Assembly (NCBI RefSeq): GCF_026552795.1
Contig: NZ_JANFPI010000003.1
Location: 496,001 to 560,000, forward strand
Length of the DNA: 64,000 bases
From: Ectorhizobium quercum
Lineage (GTDB): Bacteria; Pseudomonadota; Alphaproteobacteria; Rhizobiales; Rhizobiaceae
Direction: 5' to 3'
Of this stretch, positions 9,030 to 19,695 are shown piece by piece. The notes beneath the pieces are model-generated. The model ran no database searches. It was given only the letters and a program-made list of their open reading frames with translations, and was not told where the DNA came from. The position numbers and the translations under genes are program-made. The stretch's first letter is position 1, and each line of letters starts with the position of its first letter.

Positions 9030-9233
9030 ATGAAGCCCGACGAAATCAAGAAGCTGGACGCCTATCTGAAGCGCACCCTCAACCCGCAGGTCTCCGTGAA
9101 GGCGCGTCCGCGCAAGGACGACTCCGCCGAGGTCTACGTCGGCGACGAGTTCATCGGCGTGATCTTCCGCGACGACGAGGACGGCGACCTGTCCTACAAC
9201 CTCTCGATGGCGATCCTTGCCGAGGATCTCTGA
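9030..9233 (+). CDS. DUF3126 family small protein
   Basis: A 67-aa acidic protein of the DUF3126 family, conserved among Rhizobiales and of unknown function. It is predicted cytosolic with no signal or membrane segment, and ends in a string of acidic residues and a short helix. The ATG at 9030 follows GGAGG by about six bases and gives the family's usual start (MKPDEIKKLD); longer upstream starts would add a Cys/Phe-rich stretch with no coding character. The gene is monocistronic, between element A and a terminator. Confidence 0.85.
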   Translation: MKPDEIKKLDAYLKRTLNPQVSVKARPRKDDSAEVYVGDEFIGVIFRDDEDGDLSYNLSMAILAEDL

Positions 9234-9298
9234 TCCTTCGCGAGGACGACCGGGAGCGGTGCCGTTTTTGCGGCATCGCAGCACGCTTTGAAACGGGA

Positions 9299-9331
9299 AA
9301 CCGGCATGGGACGACCCAGTGCCGGTTTTTT
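9299..9331 (+). terminator. intrinsic terminator after the DUF3126 gene
   Basis: AACCGGCA (9299-9306) pairs with TGCCGGTT (9320-9327), extended inside by GGG/CCC, and is followed by a T run. A smaller GTGCCG/CGGCAT hairpin lies just upstream. Confidence 0.75.
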
Positions 9332-9513
9332 GTTGGTTTATGCCCCCGCTTTCCCGTAACCTTCGTGCAAGCGTGATTTGACTGAATGTGTGATCGAATC
9401 TCGGACTGCCTGGCCGAAAGGGGCTTAAAATCTGCGAACGATTGATTACATTAGTCGTTCCTGCCGAGACGAATGCAGGGCCATCCCGGTTCTCCGGGCA
9501 CTCAAGGATTGAA

Positions 9514-9873
9514 ATGACAATGATCGCTAGGCCGGTCGTGATGCAGAACGAAAAAGACGGTGACGGACACGGCACGGGCCGCGGCACGTCGGTGATAACG
9601 CGCACGAAGCCGAAAACGAAGAAGCCCAACCTGTACCGCGTTCTTCTTCTTAACGACGACTACACGCCGATGGAATTCGTCATACATATTCTGGAGCGTT
9701 TCTTCCAGAAGGATCGTGAGGCAGCGACCCGCATCATGCTTCATGTTCATAACCACGGCGTGGGCGAGTGCGGAATTTATACCTACGAGGTTGCCGAAAC
9801 GAAGGTCTCCCAGGTGATGGACTTCGCGCGGCAGCATCAGCATCCGCTGCAATGTGTCATGGAAAAGAAGTGA
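9514..9873 (+). CDS. clpS: ATP-dependent Clp protease adaptor ClpS
   Basis: ClpS recognises N-degron substrates (bulky hydrophobic N-termini) and delivers them to ClpAP. The 119-aa protein has a variable basic N-terminal tail of about 37 residues, then the core with [13 protein letters not shown] (Asn47, Asp48, Asp49) that binds the substrate amino group, and the HVHNHG segment near 77-82. The ATG at 9514 lies five bases after AAGGA; an ATG two codons later is possible. clpA follows 10 bp downstream, so adaptor and unfoldase are co-expressed. Confidence 0.95.
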   Translation: MTMIARPVVMQNEKDGDGHGTGRGTSVITRTKPKTKKPNLYRVLLLNDDYTPMEFVIHILERFFQKDREAATRIMLHVHNHGVGECGIYTYEVAETKVSQVMDFARQHQHPLQCVMEKK

Positions 9874-9883
9874 GGAACTGAAC

Positions 9884-12388
9884 GTGCCAACTTTTTCGCC
9901 CAGTCTGGAAAAAGCGCTTCATCAGGCTCTGACCCACGCCAATGAACGCCACCATGAATATGCGACGCTCGAGCACCTGCTTCTTGCGCTGGTCGACGAT
10001 GCGGATGCTGCGGCCGTCATGGGCGCCTGCAACGTCAATCTCGATGAATTGCGCAAGACCGTGACCGATTACGTCGACAACGAACTGTCCAACCTCGTGA
10101 CCGGTTACGACGAGGATTCGAAGCCGACATCCGGGTTCCAGCGCGTCATCCAGCGCGCCGTCATCCATGTCCAGTCCTCGGGCCGGGAAGAGGTGACGGG
10201 CGCCAACGTCCTCGTCGCGATCTTCGCCGAGCGCGAGAGCCATGCCGCCTACTTCCTTCAGGAGCAGGAAATGACGCGCTACGACGCCGTCAATTTCATC
10301 TCCCACGGCATCGGCAAGCGTCCGGGCTCCTCCCAGGCCCGCGCGCCGAAGGGCGCCGAGGAAAGCGAAGCGGAAAACAAGCAGCCGCGCCACGACGACG
10401 AGAGCGGCCAGAAGAAGCCGCAGGAAGCTCTCAAGGCTTATTGCGTCAATCTCAACGAGAAGGCCAAGACCGGCAAGATCGATCCGCTGATCGGCCGTCA
10501 CGACGAGGTGAACCGCACCATCCAGGTGCTGTGCCGCCGCTCCAAGAACAATCCGCTCTATGTCGGCGATCCCGGCGTGGGCAAGACCGCCATCGCCGAG
10601 GGGCTCGCCAAGCGCATCGTCGAGGGCAAGGTGCCGGACGCGCTGAAGAACGACACGATCTTCTCGCTCGACATGGGCACCTTGCTGGCCGGCACGCGGT
10701 ATCGCGGCGACTTCGAGGAACGTCTGAAGCAGGTCGTCAAGGAACTGGAAGAGTTTCCGGGCGCCGTGCTGTTCATCGACGAGATCCATACGGTGATCGG
10801 CGCCGGCGCGACCTCCGGCGGGGCGATGGATGCCTCCAACCTTCTGAAGCCGGCTCTGTCTTCCGGGGCCATCCGCTGCATCGGCTCGACCACCTACAAG
10901 GAATACCGCCAGTTCTTCGAAAAGGACCGGGCGCTCGTCCGCCGCTTCCAGAAGATCGACGTCAACGAACCGTCCATTGATGACGCCATCGAGATCATGA
11001 AGGGGTTGAAGCCCTATTTCGAGGAATATCACCACCTGAAATATTCGAACGACGCCATCAAGGCGGCCGTCGAGCTTTCGGCGCGCTACATCACAGACCG
11101 CAAGCTGCCGGACAAGGCGATCGACGTGATCGACGAGACCGGTGCGGCGCAGATGCTGCTTCCGGCCTCCCGGCGCCGCAAGCTGATCACCGAGCGTGAA
11201 ATCGAGGCGACCGTCGCGACGATGGCGCGCATTCCGCCGAAGACCGTCTCCAAGGACGACGAGGCTGTCCTCGCCAACCTGGAGAAGGAACTGCGCACGG
11301 TCGTCTACGGTCAGGACACCGCCATCGAGGCGCTGTCCACCGCGATCAAACTGGCGCGTGCCGGCCTGCGCGAGCCGAACAAGCCGATCGGCTCCTACGT
11401 CTTCTCCGGCCCGACCGGCGTCGGCAAGACGGAGGTCGCCAAGCAGCTTGCCGCCTCGCTGGGCGTGCAGATGCTGCGCTTCGACATGTCGGAATACATG
11501 GAGCGCCATACGGTATCGCGCCTGCTCGGGGCGCCTCCCGGCTATGTCGGCTTCGATCAGGGCGGCCTCCTGACCGACGGCGTCGACCAACACCCGCATT
11601 GCGTCGTGCTGCTCGACGAGATCGAGAAGGCGCATCCGGATATCTACAATATCCTGTTGCAGGTCATGGATAACGGCCAGCTCACCGATCACAACGGCAA
11701 GAAGGTCGATTTCCGTAACGTCATCCTGATCATGACGACCAATGCGGGCGCGTCGGAAATGGCCAAGGCGGCCATCGGCTTCGGCTCGTCGCGGCGCACC
11801 GGCGAGGACGAGGAGGCGATCAACCGCCTGTTCACGCCGGAATTCCGCAACCGTCTCGATGCGATCATTCCCTTCGCGCCGCTGGCGCCGGAAACGATCC
11901 ATCGCGTGGTGCAGAAGTTCGTCATGCAGCTCGAAACCCAGCTTTCGGAACGCAACGTCACCTTCGACCTGTCACCGGAAGCGGTGTCCTGGCTGTCGGT
12001 GCGCGGCTACGACGACAAGATGGGTGCGCGCCCGCTCGGCCGCGTCATTCAGGACTATATCAAGAAGCCCATTGCCAACGAGATCCTGTTCGGCAAGCTG
12101 AAGAAGGGCGGCGTCGTCCGCGTGACGACGGCGACCGGCGAGGACGGCAAGGAAACGCTCGCGCTCGAGTCTGTGTCCGAAACCGTCCCCGTGAAGCCGA
12201 AGCCGGAGGCCGAGGTCATCGAGGCCGAGGAGGTCGACGCCCGGGCGAAGGGCACCCGGCGCAAGGCCAAGGCTTCCAAGCCGTCCGACAAATCCGACAA
12301 GGATGACGCGGCGGTGGCTGCGGAGGCGGTCGATGTGCCCGAGGCTCCGAAACGCCGCAGCGCCGTTCCGAAGGTGCCGAAGAAATAA
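9884..12388 (+). CDS. clpA: ATP-dependent Clp protease ATP-binding subunit ClpA
   Basis: Hexameric AAA+ unfoldase that feeds substrates to ClpP. The order is an N-domain (1-150) that binds ClpS, an acidic linker (150-185), a first AAA module with Walker A GDPGVGKT near 227-234, and a second with GPTGVGKT near 508-515. The start is the GTG at 9884, eight bases after GAGGA, giving the N-terminus (M)PTFSPSLEKAL; an ATG at 9854 lies within clpS. At 834 aa it is longer than E. coli ClpA (758) because of a C-terminal tail from about residue 765, rich in Lys, Glu, Ala and Pro. A strong terminator follows. Confidence 0.96.
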   Translation: MPTFSPSLEKALHQALTHANERHHEYATLEHLLLALVDDADAAAVMGACNVNLDELRKTVTDYVDNELSNLVTGYDEDSKPTSGFQRVIQRAVIHVQSSGREEVTGANVLVAIFAERESHAAYFLQEQEMTRYDAVNFISHGIGKRPGSSQARAPKGAEESEAENKQPRHDDESGQKKPQEALKAYCVNLNEKAKTGKIDPLIGRHDEVNRTIQVLCRRSKNNPLYVGDPGVGKTAIAEGLAKRIVEGKVPDALKNDTIFSLDMGTLLAGTRYRGDFEERLKQVVKELEEFPGAVLFIDEIHTVIGAGATSGGAMDASNLLKPALSSGAIRCIGSTTYKEYRQFFEKDRALVRRFQKIDVNEPSIDDAIEIMKGLKPYFEEYHHLKYSNDAIKAAVELSARYITDRKLPDKAIDVIDETGAAQMLLPASRRRKLITEREIEATVATMARIPPKTVSKDDEAVLANLEKELRTVVYGQDTAIEALSTAIKLARAGLREPNKPIGSYVFSGPTGVGKTEVAKQLAASLGVQMLRFDMSEYMERHTVSRLLGAPPGYVGFDQGGLLTDGVDQHPHCVVLLDEIEKAHPDIYNILLQVMDNGQLTDHNGKKVDFRNVILIMTTNAGASEMAKAAIGFGSSRRTGEDEEAINRLFTPEFRNRLDAIIPFAPLAPETIHRVVQKFVMQLETQLSERNVTFDLSPEAVSWLSVRGYDDKMGARPLGRVIQDYIKKPIANEILFGKLKKGGVVRVTTATGEDGKETLALESVSETVPVKPKPEAEVIEAEEVDARAKGTRRKAKASKPSDKSDKDDAAVAAEAVDVPEAPKRRSAVPKVPKK

Positions 12389-12410
12389 GGCCAGATTTTT
12401 CCGATGTCGT

Positions 12411-12439
12411 GCCGGGCCGAAAGGCCCGGCTCTTTTTTG
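12411..12439 (+). terminator. intrinsic terminator of clpSA
   Basis: GCCGGGCC-GAAA-GGCCCGGC hairpin with a very stable tetraloop, then TCTTTTTT. It separates clpA from azlC, so azlCD probably has its own promoter. Confidence 0.85.
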
Positions 12440-12463
12440 TTGATCCTTTTGCAGACCGCCGCA

Positions 12464-13198
12464 ATGTCCGCCCTTGTCAAATCGCCTTCCCTGTACTGGT
12501 TCCTGAAGGGAACGAAAGGCATTCTTTCGCTTCCGGCCTTCATCCTCATGGGCTCCTGTGCCGGTTTCGCCGCGCTGGCGCTTGAATCCGGCCTGACGCG
12601 CGGCCATGCCGTGCTGATGACCGTCGGCATATGGGCGCTGCCCGCCCAGATCATCCTGACCGGGGCGATGAGCACGGGCCTCAATATCGCGGCGGCGTTT
12701 CTGGCGGTGACGTTCTCTTCGATCCGCTTCATGCCGATGCTGGCGGCGCTGGTGCCGGAGCTTCGCAACGAGCGCACGCCGCTCTGGAAGCTTCTGACCG
12801 TTTCCCATTTCACCGCCATCACCTCCTGGGTCTTCGCGATCACGCATATTCGCGAGGTGCCGCGAGAATACAGGATGGTCTGGTTCACCGGCTTCGCGGT
12901 GCCGCTGACCATGATCAACACGGTGATCGTCGCCGTCGGCTATGGCGTGCTTTCGGCATTTCCGCCGATCCTCTCGGCGGTGCTCGCCTTCATGACGCCG
13001 GTCTACTTCATGCTGTCGATGTGGGGATCGGCGCGCGATGCCATGACCCGCGTGGCTTTCATCGCCGGCCTGGTGCTCGGCCCGGCCGTCACGCCCTTCG
13101 CGCCGCAATTCGATATCTTCTATGCCGGCATCGGCGGCGGCACGGCGGTCTATCTCCTCGACCGCTGGCGGCGCGCGCGGAAGGAGGACCGTTCATGA
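12464..13198 (+). CDS. azlC: AzlC family branched-chain amino acid exporter, large subunit
   Basis: A 244-aa integral membrane protein of the AzlC family, which with the small AzlD protein exports branched-chain amino acids and analogues. Several hydrophobic segments are visible, with the family-type motif GIWALPAQIILTGAMSTG near residues 49-66. The ATG at 12464 gives a normal-length N-terminus. The stop overlaps the azlD start (ATGA), the coupling typical of azlCD pairs. The substrate is not determinable from sequence. Confidence 0.88.
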   Translation: MSALVKSPSLYWFLKGTKGILSLPAFILMGSCAGFAALALESGLTRGHAVLMTVGIWALPAQIILTGAMSTGLNIAAAFLAVTFSSIRFMPMLAALVPELRNERTPLWKLLTVSHFTAITSWVFAITHIREVPREYRMVWFTGFAVPLTMINTVIVAVGYGVLSAFPPILSAVLAFMTPVYFMLSMWGSARDAMTRVAFIAGLVLGPAVTPFAPQFDIFYAGIGGGTAVYLLDRWRRARKEDRS

Positions 13199-13527
13199 GT
13201 CCCGATCTCTGGTCCTACGTCTTCATTCTGGTGGCGGGCGTCCTTGCCACGGACATATGGCGCTGGCTCGGCGTTCTGGCCGGCAACAGGCTCAGGGAGG
13301 ATTCGGAAGCGATGCTGTGGGTGAGGGCGGTCGCAACCGCACTGGTCGCCGCCGTCATCGCCCGGCTCGTTCTCTCCCCGACGGGTACGCTTGCGGAGAT
13401 TCCCGTCTGGATGCGGGCTGGCGCGGCGCTTGCCGGCTTCGTTTGCTATATCGTGTCCGGCCAGAGAATTCTGGCCGGAATCGCTGTCGCGGTCGGCGTG
13501 ATAACGCTGGCGTTCTACGCGGCCTGA
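13195..13527 (+). CDS. azlD: AzlD family small membrane subunit
   Basis: A 110-aa protein with four hydrophobic segments, the partner of AzlC in branched-chain amino acid export. The ATG overlaps the azlC stop by four bases and follows AAGGAGGA. Its 3' end overlaps the convergent HIT-family gene by 13 bp. Identification is by AzlD-like length and topology together with the adjacent azlC. Confidence 0.85.
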   Translation: MSPDLWSYVFILVAGVLATDIWRWLGVLAGNRLREDSEAMLWVRAVATALVAAVIARLVLSPTGTLAEIPVWMRAGAALAGFVCYIVSGQRILAGIAVAVGVITLAFYAA

Positions 13528-13952
13528 GAGGCGAGCACGGCGCGGATCTTCTGGGCGTTGGTGGCCAGAACGGCCGCGTCTTCCATTTTGCCGTTATGCG
13601 GTTTCAGGTCGGTGCCCTGCTGGCGCGGAACGATGTGAAAGTGCAGGTGGAAAACGGTCTGGCCGGCTGCCGCCTCGTTGAACTGCGCAATGAATATGCC
13701 GTCGGCCTCGAACGCTTCCTTGGTGGCGCTGGCGATTTTCTGAACGACGGGGATCAGCTTGACGAGCACCGCCGGGTCGGCATCGAGCAGGTTGCGCGAC
13801 GGTGTTTTCGGGATGACCAGAACGTGACCGGGCGCCTGCGGCATGACGTCCATGAAGGCGTAGGTGTCTTCGTCTTCGTGAACGGCGTGGGAAGGTATGT
13901 CGCCTTTCAGGATCTTCGCGAAAATGTTTTCGGGATCGTAAGCCGGGCTCAT
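13515..13952 (-). CDS. HIT family protein
   Basis: A 145-aa histidine-triad nucleotide-binding protein. The HIT motif HLHFHIVP (His102, His104, His106) and the N-terminal IFAKILKGDIP are intact. HIT proteins hydrolyse nucleoside phosphoramidates or adenylated compounds, with the middle His as nucleophile. The start is the ATG at 13950-13952, preceded by AAGGAGA. The gene is monocistronic on the minus strand and its 3' end overlaps azlD. Confidence 0.92.
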   Translation of the reverse strand: MSPAYDPENIFAKILKGDIPSHAVHEDEDTYAFMDVMPQAPGHVLVIPKTPSRNLLDADPAVLVKLIPVVQKIASATKEAFEADGIFIAQFNEAAAGQTVFHLHFHIVPRQQGTDLKPHNGKMEDAAVLATNAQKIRAVLASQAA

Positions 13953-14049
13953 TTGGGAATCTCCTTCATTGAAAGACTTTGTGTAAAGCATTACACGGAG
14001 TTGTGAAAACATCTTATGGATGAATTCCCTCCTGAAAAAGGAGAGGGGA

Positions 14050-15230
<1,181 letters not shown>

Positions 15231-15234
<4 letters not shown>

Positions 15235-15962
15235 GCGGTGACTGCCGGACTTTCGCGTGGATCGAAGCCTTCGAAGGTCATCTGATCGGCGAATTCGAAC
15301 GTATGCGCACGGGCGGCCTGGTCCCGCACCGTCCAGGTGATCACCGGAATGCCGCGCTGGCGCTGGGCGGTGATGAACGGGTTGGGCAGATGGGCGTAGT
15401 GGTAGGAGATGAAGTCGAGGCCGAGCTGCATCGCCTCGTCGTGCCGGAAGAACTGTTCGGGCCGGTTGCCCTCCGCCGTCAGGCCGACAGGGTAGGGCGA
15501 TCCTGCCGCCTTCAGGTCCTTCAGCAGCCAGTGATCGAAGCTCATCAGCGCGACATGGCCGTTATAGCCCCGGAGTTCGTCGAGCACCGTTTCGGCAAAG
15601 CCGTCGTCGTCGCCCGGGCGGCCCTTGAGCTCGATCACCAGCGGCACCCTTCCCGCGACAAGCGCAAGAAGTTGCTTCAATGTCGGAATGCGTTCAGCGG
15701 TTCCGCCGATGGCGAGCAGGCCGAGTTCGGCTGAGGTCCGCTCCCGCACGTCGCCCTTGATGCCGCAAAGCCGTTCGAGCGAATCGTCGTGGAAAACCAC
15801 CGGCACGCCGTCCGAGACATATTGCAGGTCGCATTCGATGGCGAAGCCTGCCTCGACCGCCCGCTTGAACGCCGCACGCGTGTTCTCCCAGACGGCATGG
15901 TTCATGTCGTGGAAGCCGCGATGGGCGACAGGTTGGGCGGTCAGCCAGTCGATGGCGCTCAT
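15231..15962 (-). CDS. Glycerophosphodiester phosphodiesterase
   Basis: A 243-aa GDPD TIM-barrel enzyme that cleaves deacylated phospholipids to glycerol-3-phosphate and an alcohol. Key residues are visible from the ATG at 15962: His14-Arg15, Glu26-Asn27, Glu43 and Asp45 of the metal site, and His58-Asp59. It has no signal peptide, so it is probably cytosolic, like UgpQ. A TTG three codons earlier overlaps the ridA stop but is too close to a ribosome site. It lies between ridA and the GNAT gene with almost no spacing. Confidence 0.9.
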
Positions 15963-15963
15963 G

Positions 15964-16425
15964 TCAGGCAATTTCCATGATCGCGTCGATCTCGACGGCG
16001 GCGTTCAGCGGCAGGGAGGCCATTCCGACGGCGGCGCGGGCATGGCGGCCGGCATCGCCGAGCACGGCGACCAGCAGATCGGACGCACCGTTGATGACGA
16101 GATGCTGTTCGGTGAAATCGGGCGTGGAGGCGACGAAGCCCTGGATCTTCACGATGCGGCCGATGCGGGAAAGATCGCCGAGCGCGGCCTGCGCCTGGGC
16201 CAACAGGTTGATGGCGCACAGCTCGGCGGCGCGCCTGGCGGCAGCCACGTCGACATCCCTGCCGACCAGCCCGGTGACGGCGAGCTTGCCGTTCTCCATC
16301 GGCAGCTGCCCGGAGAGGTGAAGCAGGTTGCCGCTGATGGTGTAGGGCACGTAGTTGGCGGCGGGAGCGGCTGCGACAGGCAGCACGATCCCGAGTTCGG
16401 CGAGCCGGCTTTCGATGGTATTCAC
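15964..16425 (-). CDS. RidA family protein (YjgF/YER057c/UK114)
   Basis: A 153-aa RidA-type protein. Classical RidA hydrolyses reactive enamine/imine intermediates. The C-terminal arginine (ARAAVGM) and glutamate (VEIDAIMEIA) at the active-site positions of the deaminase subgroup are present. The GTG at 16423-16425 follows GGAGAAG at good spacing; longer starts upstream add a Cys-rich stretch unlike the family. It is the first gene of the three-gene minus-strand operon. Confidence 0.88.
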   Translation of the reverse strand: MNTIESRLAELGIVLPVAAAPAANYVPYTISGNLLHLSGQLPMENGKLAVTGLVGRDVDVAAARRAAELCAINLLAQAQAALGDLSRIGRIVKIQGFVASTPDFTEQHLVINGASDLLVAVLGDAGRHARAAVGMASLPLNAAVEIDAIMEIA

Positions 16426-16557
16426 GATTTCACTTCTCCAGCATTTGTTGATAAGACCGCAAGAATCCTGCAATGACGCAGGAGGTGATTGTCGGTGCGG
16501 TTCTTAACCTATTGATGACGGGCGGCAGCGGCAATAGCGACCGGCGGGGAGAGGTTT

Positions 16558-17394
16558 ATGGTTGGCGGAAAACTTGTCTCTGTGGTGGTGCTGATCGCGG
16601 CGACGACCGGTGCGAGAGCCGAAAACGTGCCGGCGCCGCCCTTGCAGCCGCATCGGGCCGTTTACGATCTCGAATTGCAGGATGCGTCCGAACGCTCGGG
16701 AATCGACGCCATCTACGGACGCATGGTCTATGAATTCACCGGCGCCGCCTGCAAGGGCTATACGACGCGTTTCCGCTTCGCTACCCGGATCGTGTCGGGC
16801 GACGATCTTCGCCTCAGCGATCAGCGCCTGACCTCCTTCGAGGACGTTGCCGCCGGCACCTACCGGTTCGAGAACCAGGCCTTCACGGACGAGACGCTGG
16901 AGAAGGAAGTGAAGGGAACCGCAACGCGCGGGCCGGACGGCGTGACCGTCGAGCTGGAGGGCGACCCTTCGAAGACGGTAGAGCTGCCGCCGAGCATTTT
17001 CCCGACGGCCCATATGCAGGAAGTCATCGCCAATGCCCTGAAGGGCACGCCGCTGTTCGACGCCCGCACCTTCGACGGTTCGGAAGACGGCGACAAGGCG
17101 CTGCTCGTGACGACCATCATCGGCAAGCCGCAGACCGGCGGGGACGAAGAGACCGCCGATGCGAAGGCGGCCTCCGCCCTGTCGGCCAAGCCGTGGTGGC
17201 CCGTGACGGCATCCTACTTCAACGAGGCCCCCGAAGGCGACGCCGAGCCGACCTACCGGCTGTCGTTCAAGCTTTACGACAACGGGGTCAGCCGCGACCT
17301 GGTGATGGACTACGGCGACTTCGCCCTGACGGGAAAGCTGGCGAAACTCGATCTCCTGCCGGAAGAGGCTTGCGAGCCGCCCGAAACGCCCTGA
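16558..17394 (+). CDS. eipB: EipB-like periplasmic cell envelope integrity protein (DUF1849)
   Basis: A 278-aa DUF1849 protein. The Brucella homologue EipB is a periplasmic beta-spiral protein needed for envelope integrity. A Sec signal peptide ends at about residue 21 (ARA). Cys65 and Cys272 are well placed for the conserved disulphide that links the two ends of the fold. The gene stands alone between the ridA operon and rpsB. Function is inferred from the family; a role in outer-membrane stability would fit the envelope genes downstream. Confidence 0.85.
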   Translation: MVGGKLVSVVVLIAATTGARAENVPAPPLQPHRAVYDLELQDASERSGIDAIYGRMVYEFTGAACKGYTTRFRFATRIVSGDDLRLSDQRLTSFEDVAAGTYRFENQAFTDETLEKEVKGTATRGPDGVTVELEGDPSKTVELPPSIFPTAHMQEVIANALKGTPLFDARTFDGSEDGDKALLVTTIIGKPQTGGDEETADAKAASALSAKPWWPVTASYFNEAPEGDAEPTYRLSFKLYDNGVSRDLVMDYGDFALTGKLAKLDLLPEEACEPPETP

Positions 17395-17429
17395 TCGCCG
17401 CTGCCGGGCGCTTTTCCCGTCATTTCCCC

Positions 17430-17458
17430 TTGCTTTTGCGGGAAATGGCCTGTATGGG
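17430..17458 (+). promoter_or_regulatory. candidate promoter of rpsB-tsf
   Basis: TTGCTT, a 17-base spacer and TATGGG, about 120 bp upstream of rpsB. This leaves a long leader that could carry the autoregulatory S2-binding structure known from other bacteria; I do not see a decisive motif for that. Confidence 0.5.
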
Positions 17459-17581
17459 CACCACCATTCCACACGCAGGGTTTGGGATGAGCCGGGAGAA
17501 ATCCGGTCCGTTCCGCCGGTGGCACCGTAAATCCGGTGCTGATTGCCTTGCGGGGGTTCAACCGGAAAAGGAGTAAAAGGC

Positions 17582-18349
17582 ATGGCATTGCCCGATTTCA
17601 GCTTGCGCCAGCTTCTCGAAGCAGGCGTTCACTTCGGCCACCAGACGCATCGCTGGAACCCGAAGATGAAGCCGTACATCTTCGGCGACCGTAACAACAT
17701 TCACATCATCGACCTGGCGCAGACGGTTCCGCTGTTCTCGCGCGCGCTTCAGCAGGTGTCCGACACCGTTGCCCGCGGCGGTCGCGTGCTGTTCGTCGGC
17801 ACGAAGCGTCAGGCTTCCGAGATCATCGCCGACGCCGCCAAGCGTTCGGCCCAGTATTACGTCAACTCCCGCTGGCTCGGCGGCATGCTGACGAACTGGA
17901 AGACGATCTCGAACTCGATCCAGCGCCTGCGCAAGCTCGACGAAATTCTCGCCAGCGAAGCCCAGGGCTTCACCAAGAAGGAGCGCCTGAACCTCGAGCG
18001 CGAACGCGAGAAGCTCGACAAGGCTCTCGGCGGTATCCGCGACATGGGCGGCGTTCCGGACCTGATCTTCATCATCGACACCAACAAGGAGAAGATCGCC
18101 ATCGAGGAAGCCAAGCGTCTCGGCATCCCGGTTGTCGCGATCATCGACTCGAACTGCGATCCGGACCCGATCGACTTCCCGATCCCGGGCAATGACGACG
18201 CCTCGCGCGCCATCGCTCTCTACTGCGATCTGATCGCCCGCGCCGCCATTGACGGCATTGCCCGCCAGCAGGGCGCCGCAGGCCGCGACATCGGCGCGTC
18301 CGAGGAGGTTCCGGTCGAGCCGGCCCTCGAAGGCGAAGCCGGCGCCTGA
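17582..18349 (+). CDS. rpsB: 30S ribosomal protein S2
   Basis: S2 (uS2) of the small ribosomal subunit, 255 aa. Typical segments are visible: [19 protein letters not shown] at the N-terminus, [26 protein letters not shown] and PDLIFIIDT. The C-terminus has a short Glu/Ala-rich tail seen in alphaproteobacteria. The ATG at 17582 follows AAAAGGAG. It is the first gene of the translation/envelope cluster, followed by an inter-cistronic hairpin and tsf. Confidence 0.98.
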   Translation: MALPDFSLRQLLEAGVHFGHQTHRWNPKMKPYIFGDRNNIHIIDLAQTVPLFSRALQQVSDTVARGGRVLFVGTKRQASEIIADAAKRSAQYYVNSRWLGGMLTNWKTISNSIQRLRKLDEILASEAQGFTKKERLNLEREREKLDKALGGIRDMGGVPDLIFIIDTNKEKIAIEEAKRLGIPVVAIIDSNCDPDPIDFPIPGNDDASRAIALYCDLIARAAIDGIARQQGAAGRDIGASEEVPVEPALEGEAGA

Positions 18350-18403
18350 GAATGAGGTCGATGCGGCCCGAACCGGGCCGCATAACCCGTTCACCTGTTC
18401 GAC

Positions 18404-18446
18404 GGGCCGCCGGATACCGCATGAGGGCCGGCGGCCCTTCGCTTTT
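18404..18446 (+). terminator. hairpin/partial terminator between rpsB and tsf
   Basis: GGGCCGCCGG (18404-18413) pairs with CCGGCGGCCC (18428-18437), then TTCGCTTTT. A second perfect stem TGCGGCCCG/CGGGCCGCA lies at 18362-18382 without a T run. Together they probably attenuate transcription, lowering tsf relative to rpsB. Confidence 0.6.
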
Positions 18447-18606
18447 CAAGTCCCCGCCCGGCCGCAGCCGCGGCCCCGGCGTTTCGTGATGAGCCATTCA
18501 TCACGCTGTTACACTTGAAGGTACATTCCGTTCCCGGATCGAGGGCGCGGCGCTTGTTTTGCAAAGCCCGACGCTGCGCCGGATCGACAACACGAGAGGC
18601 AAGAAA

Positions 18607-19533
18607 ATGGCAGAAATCACTGCTGCACTGGTTAAGGAACTGCGCGAAAAGAGCGGCGCGGGCATGATGGACTGCAAGAAGGCGCTGGCCGAAACGGACG
18701 GCGACATCGAAGCCGCCATCGACTGGCTGCGCGCCAAGGGGATTGCCAAGGCCGACAAGAAGTCCGGCCGCACCGCTGCCGAAGGCCTGATCGGCGTCGC
18801 CAGCAACGGCACCAAGGCGGTCGTCGTCGAGATCAACTCCGAAACCGACTTCGTGGCCCGCAACGACGCCTTCCAGAGCCTCGTGCGCGGCGTGGCCGAC
18901 GTCGCCCTGTCGACGGACGGTTCCGTCGATGCCGTGGCCGCGGCCATCTACCCGGAGACCGGCAAATCCGTCGCCGACTCGATCAAGGACGCCATCGCCA
19001 CGATCGGTGAAAACATGAACCTTCGCCGCGCCGCCGCCCTGTCGGTCGAAGACGGCGTGGTCGCGACCTACGTCCACAATGCCGCCGCCGACCGTCTCGG
19101 CAAGCTCGGCGTTCTGGTTGCGCTGAAGTCGACGGGCAACAAGGACGTTCTCAACGCCATCGGCCGCCAGGTCGCCATGCACGTTGCCGCGACCGCTCCG
19201 CTCGCCGTTCGTCCCGAAGACGTCGATCCGGCTGTCGCCGAGCGCGAACGTGCCGTGTTCGTCGAGCAGTCCCGCGCTTCCGGCAAGCCGGACAACATCA
19301 TCGAGAAGATGGTCGAAGGCCGCATGCGCAAGTTCTTCGAGGAAGTCGCGCTTCTGTCGCAGGCTTTCGTCATCAATCCCGACCTGACGGTCGCTGCTGC
19401 GATCAAGGAAGCCGAGAAGGAAGCCGGCGCTCCGATCGAGGTGACGGGCATCGCCCGCCTGCTGCTCGGCGAAGGCGTGGAAAAGGAAGAGACGGACTTC
19501 GCCGCCGAAGTGGCTGCCGCCGCCAAGGGTTGA
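18607..19533 (+). CDS. tsf: Elongation factor Ts
   Basis: EF-Ts exchanges GDP for GTP on EF-Tu. The 308-aa protein has the N-terminal UBA-like domain with [14 protein letters not shown], the TDFVARN motif that contacts EF-Tu near residue 80, and two core subdomains. The ATG at 18607 follows GAGAGGCAAG. It is in the conserved order rpsB-tsf-pyrH-frr. Confidence 0.98.
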   Translation: MAEITAALVKELREKSGAGMMDCKKALAETDGDIEAAIDWLRAKGIAKADKKSGRTAAEGLIGVASNGTKAVVVEINSETDFVARNDAFQSLVRGVADVALSTDGSVDAVAAAIYPETGKSVADSIKDAIATIGENMNLRRAAALSVEDGVVATYVHNAAADRLGKLGVLVALKSTGNKDVLNAIGRQVAMHVAATAPLAVRPEDVDPAVAERERAVFVEQSRASGKPDNIIEKMVEGRMRKFFEEVALLSQAFVINPDLTVAAAIKEAEKEAGAPIEVTGIARLLLGEGVEKEETDFAAEVAAAAKG

Positions 19534-19624
19534 TCCTTCCGGCTTCGACGTGTTTTCGGGAGCGCCGCGAAGCGGCTGTGCCTGCGGAAATACGGTGAAC
19601 CGGGAGTGCGAACCGTTGAAAAAT

Positions 19625-19656
19625 GAAGGGCATCGCGTGACAACGCGGTGCCCTTC
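19625..19656 (+). terminator. hairpin between tsf and pyrH
   Basis: GAAGGGCATCGCG (19625-19637) pairs with CGCGGTGCCCTTC (19644-19656), 13 bp with one wobble. The T run is weak, so it is a processing or partial termination site rather than a strong stop. Confidence 0.5.
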
Positions 19657-19695
19657 GTGTATCCGGCTTTCAAACCGCGAAAAGGGGATTCCGAC

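Noticed and set aside
9857..11902. 681-codon open frame on the minus strand
   Set aside because: Antisense of clpA.
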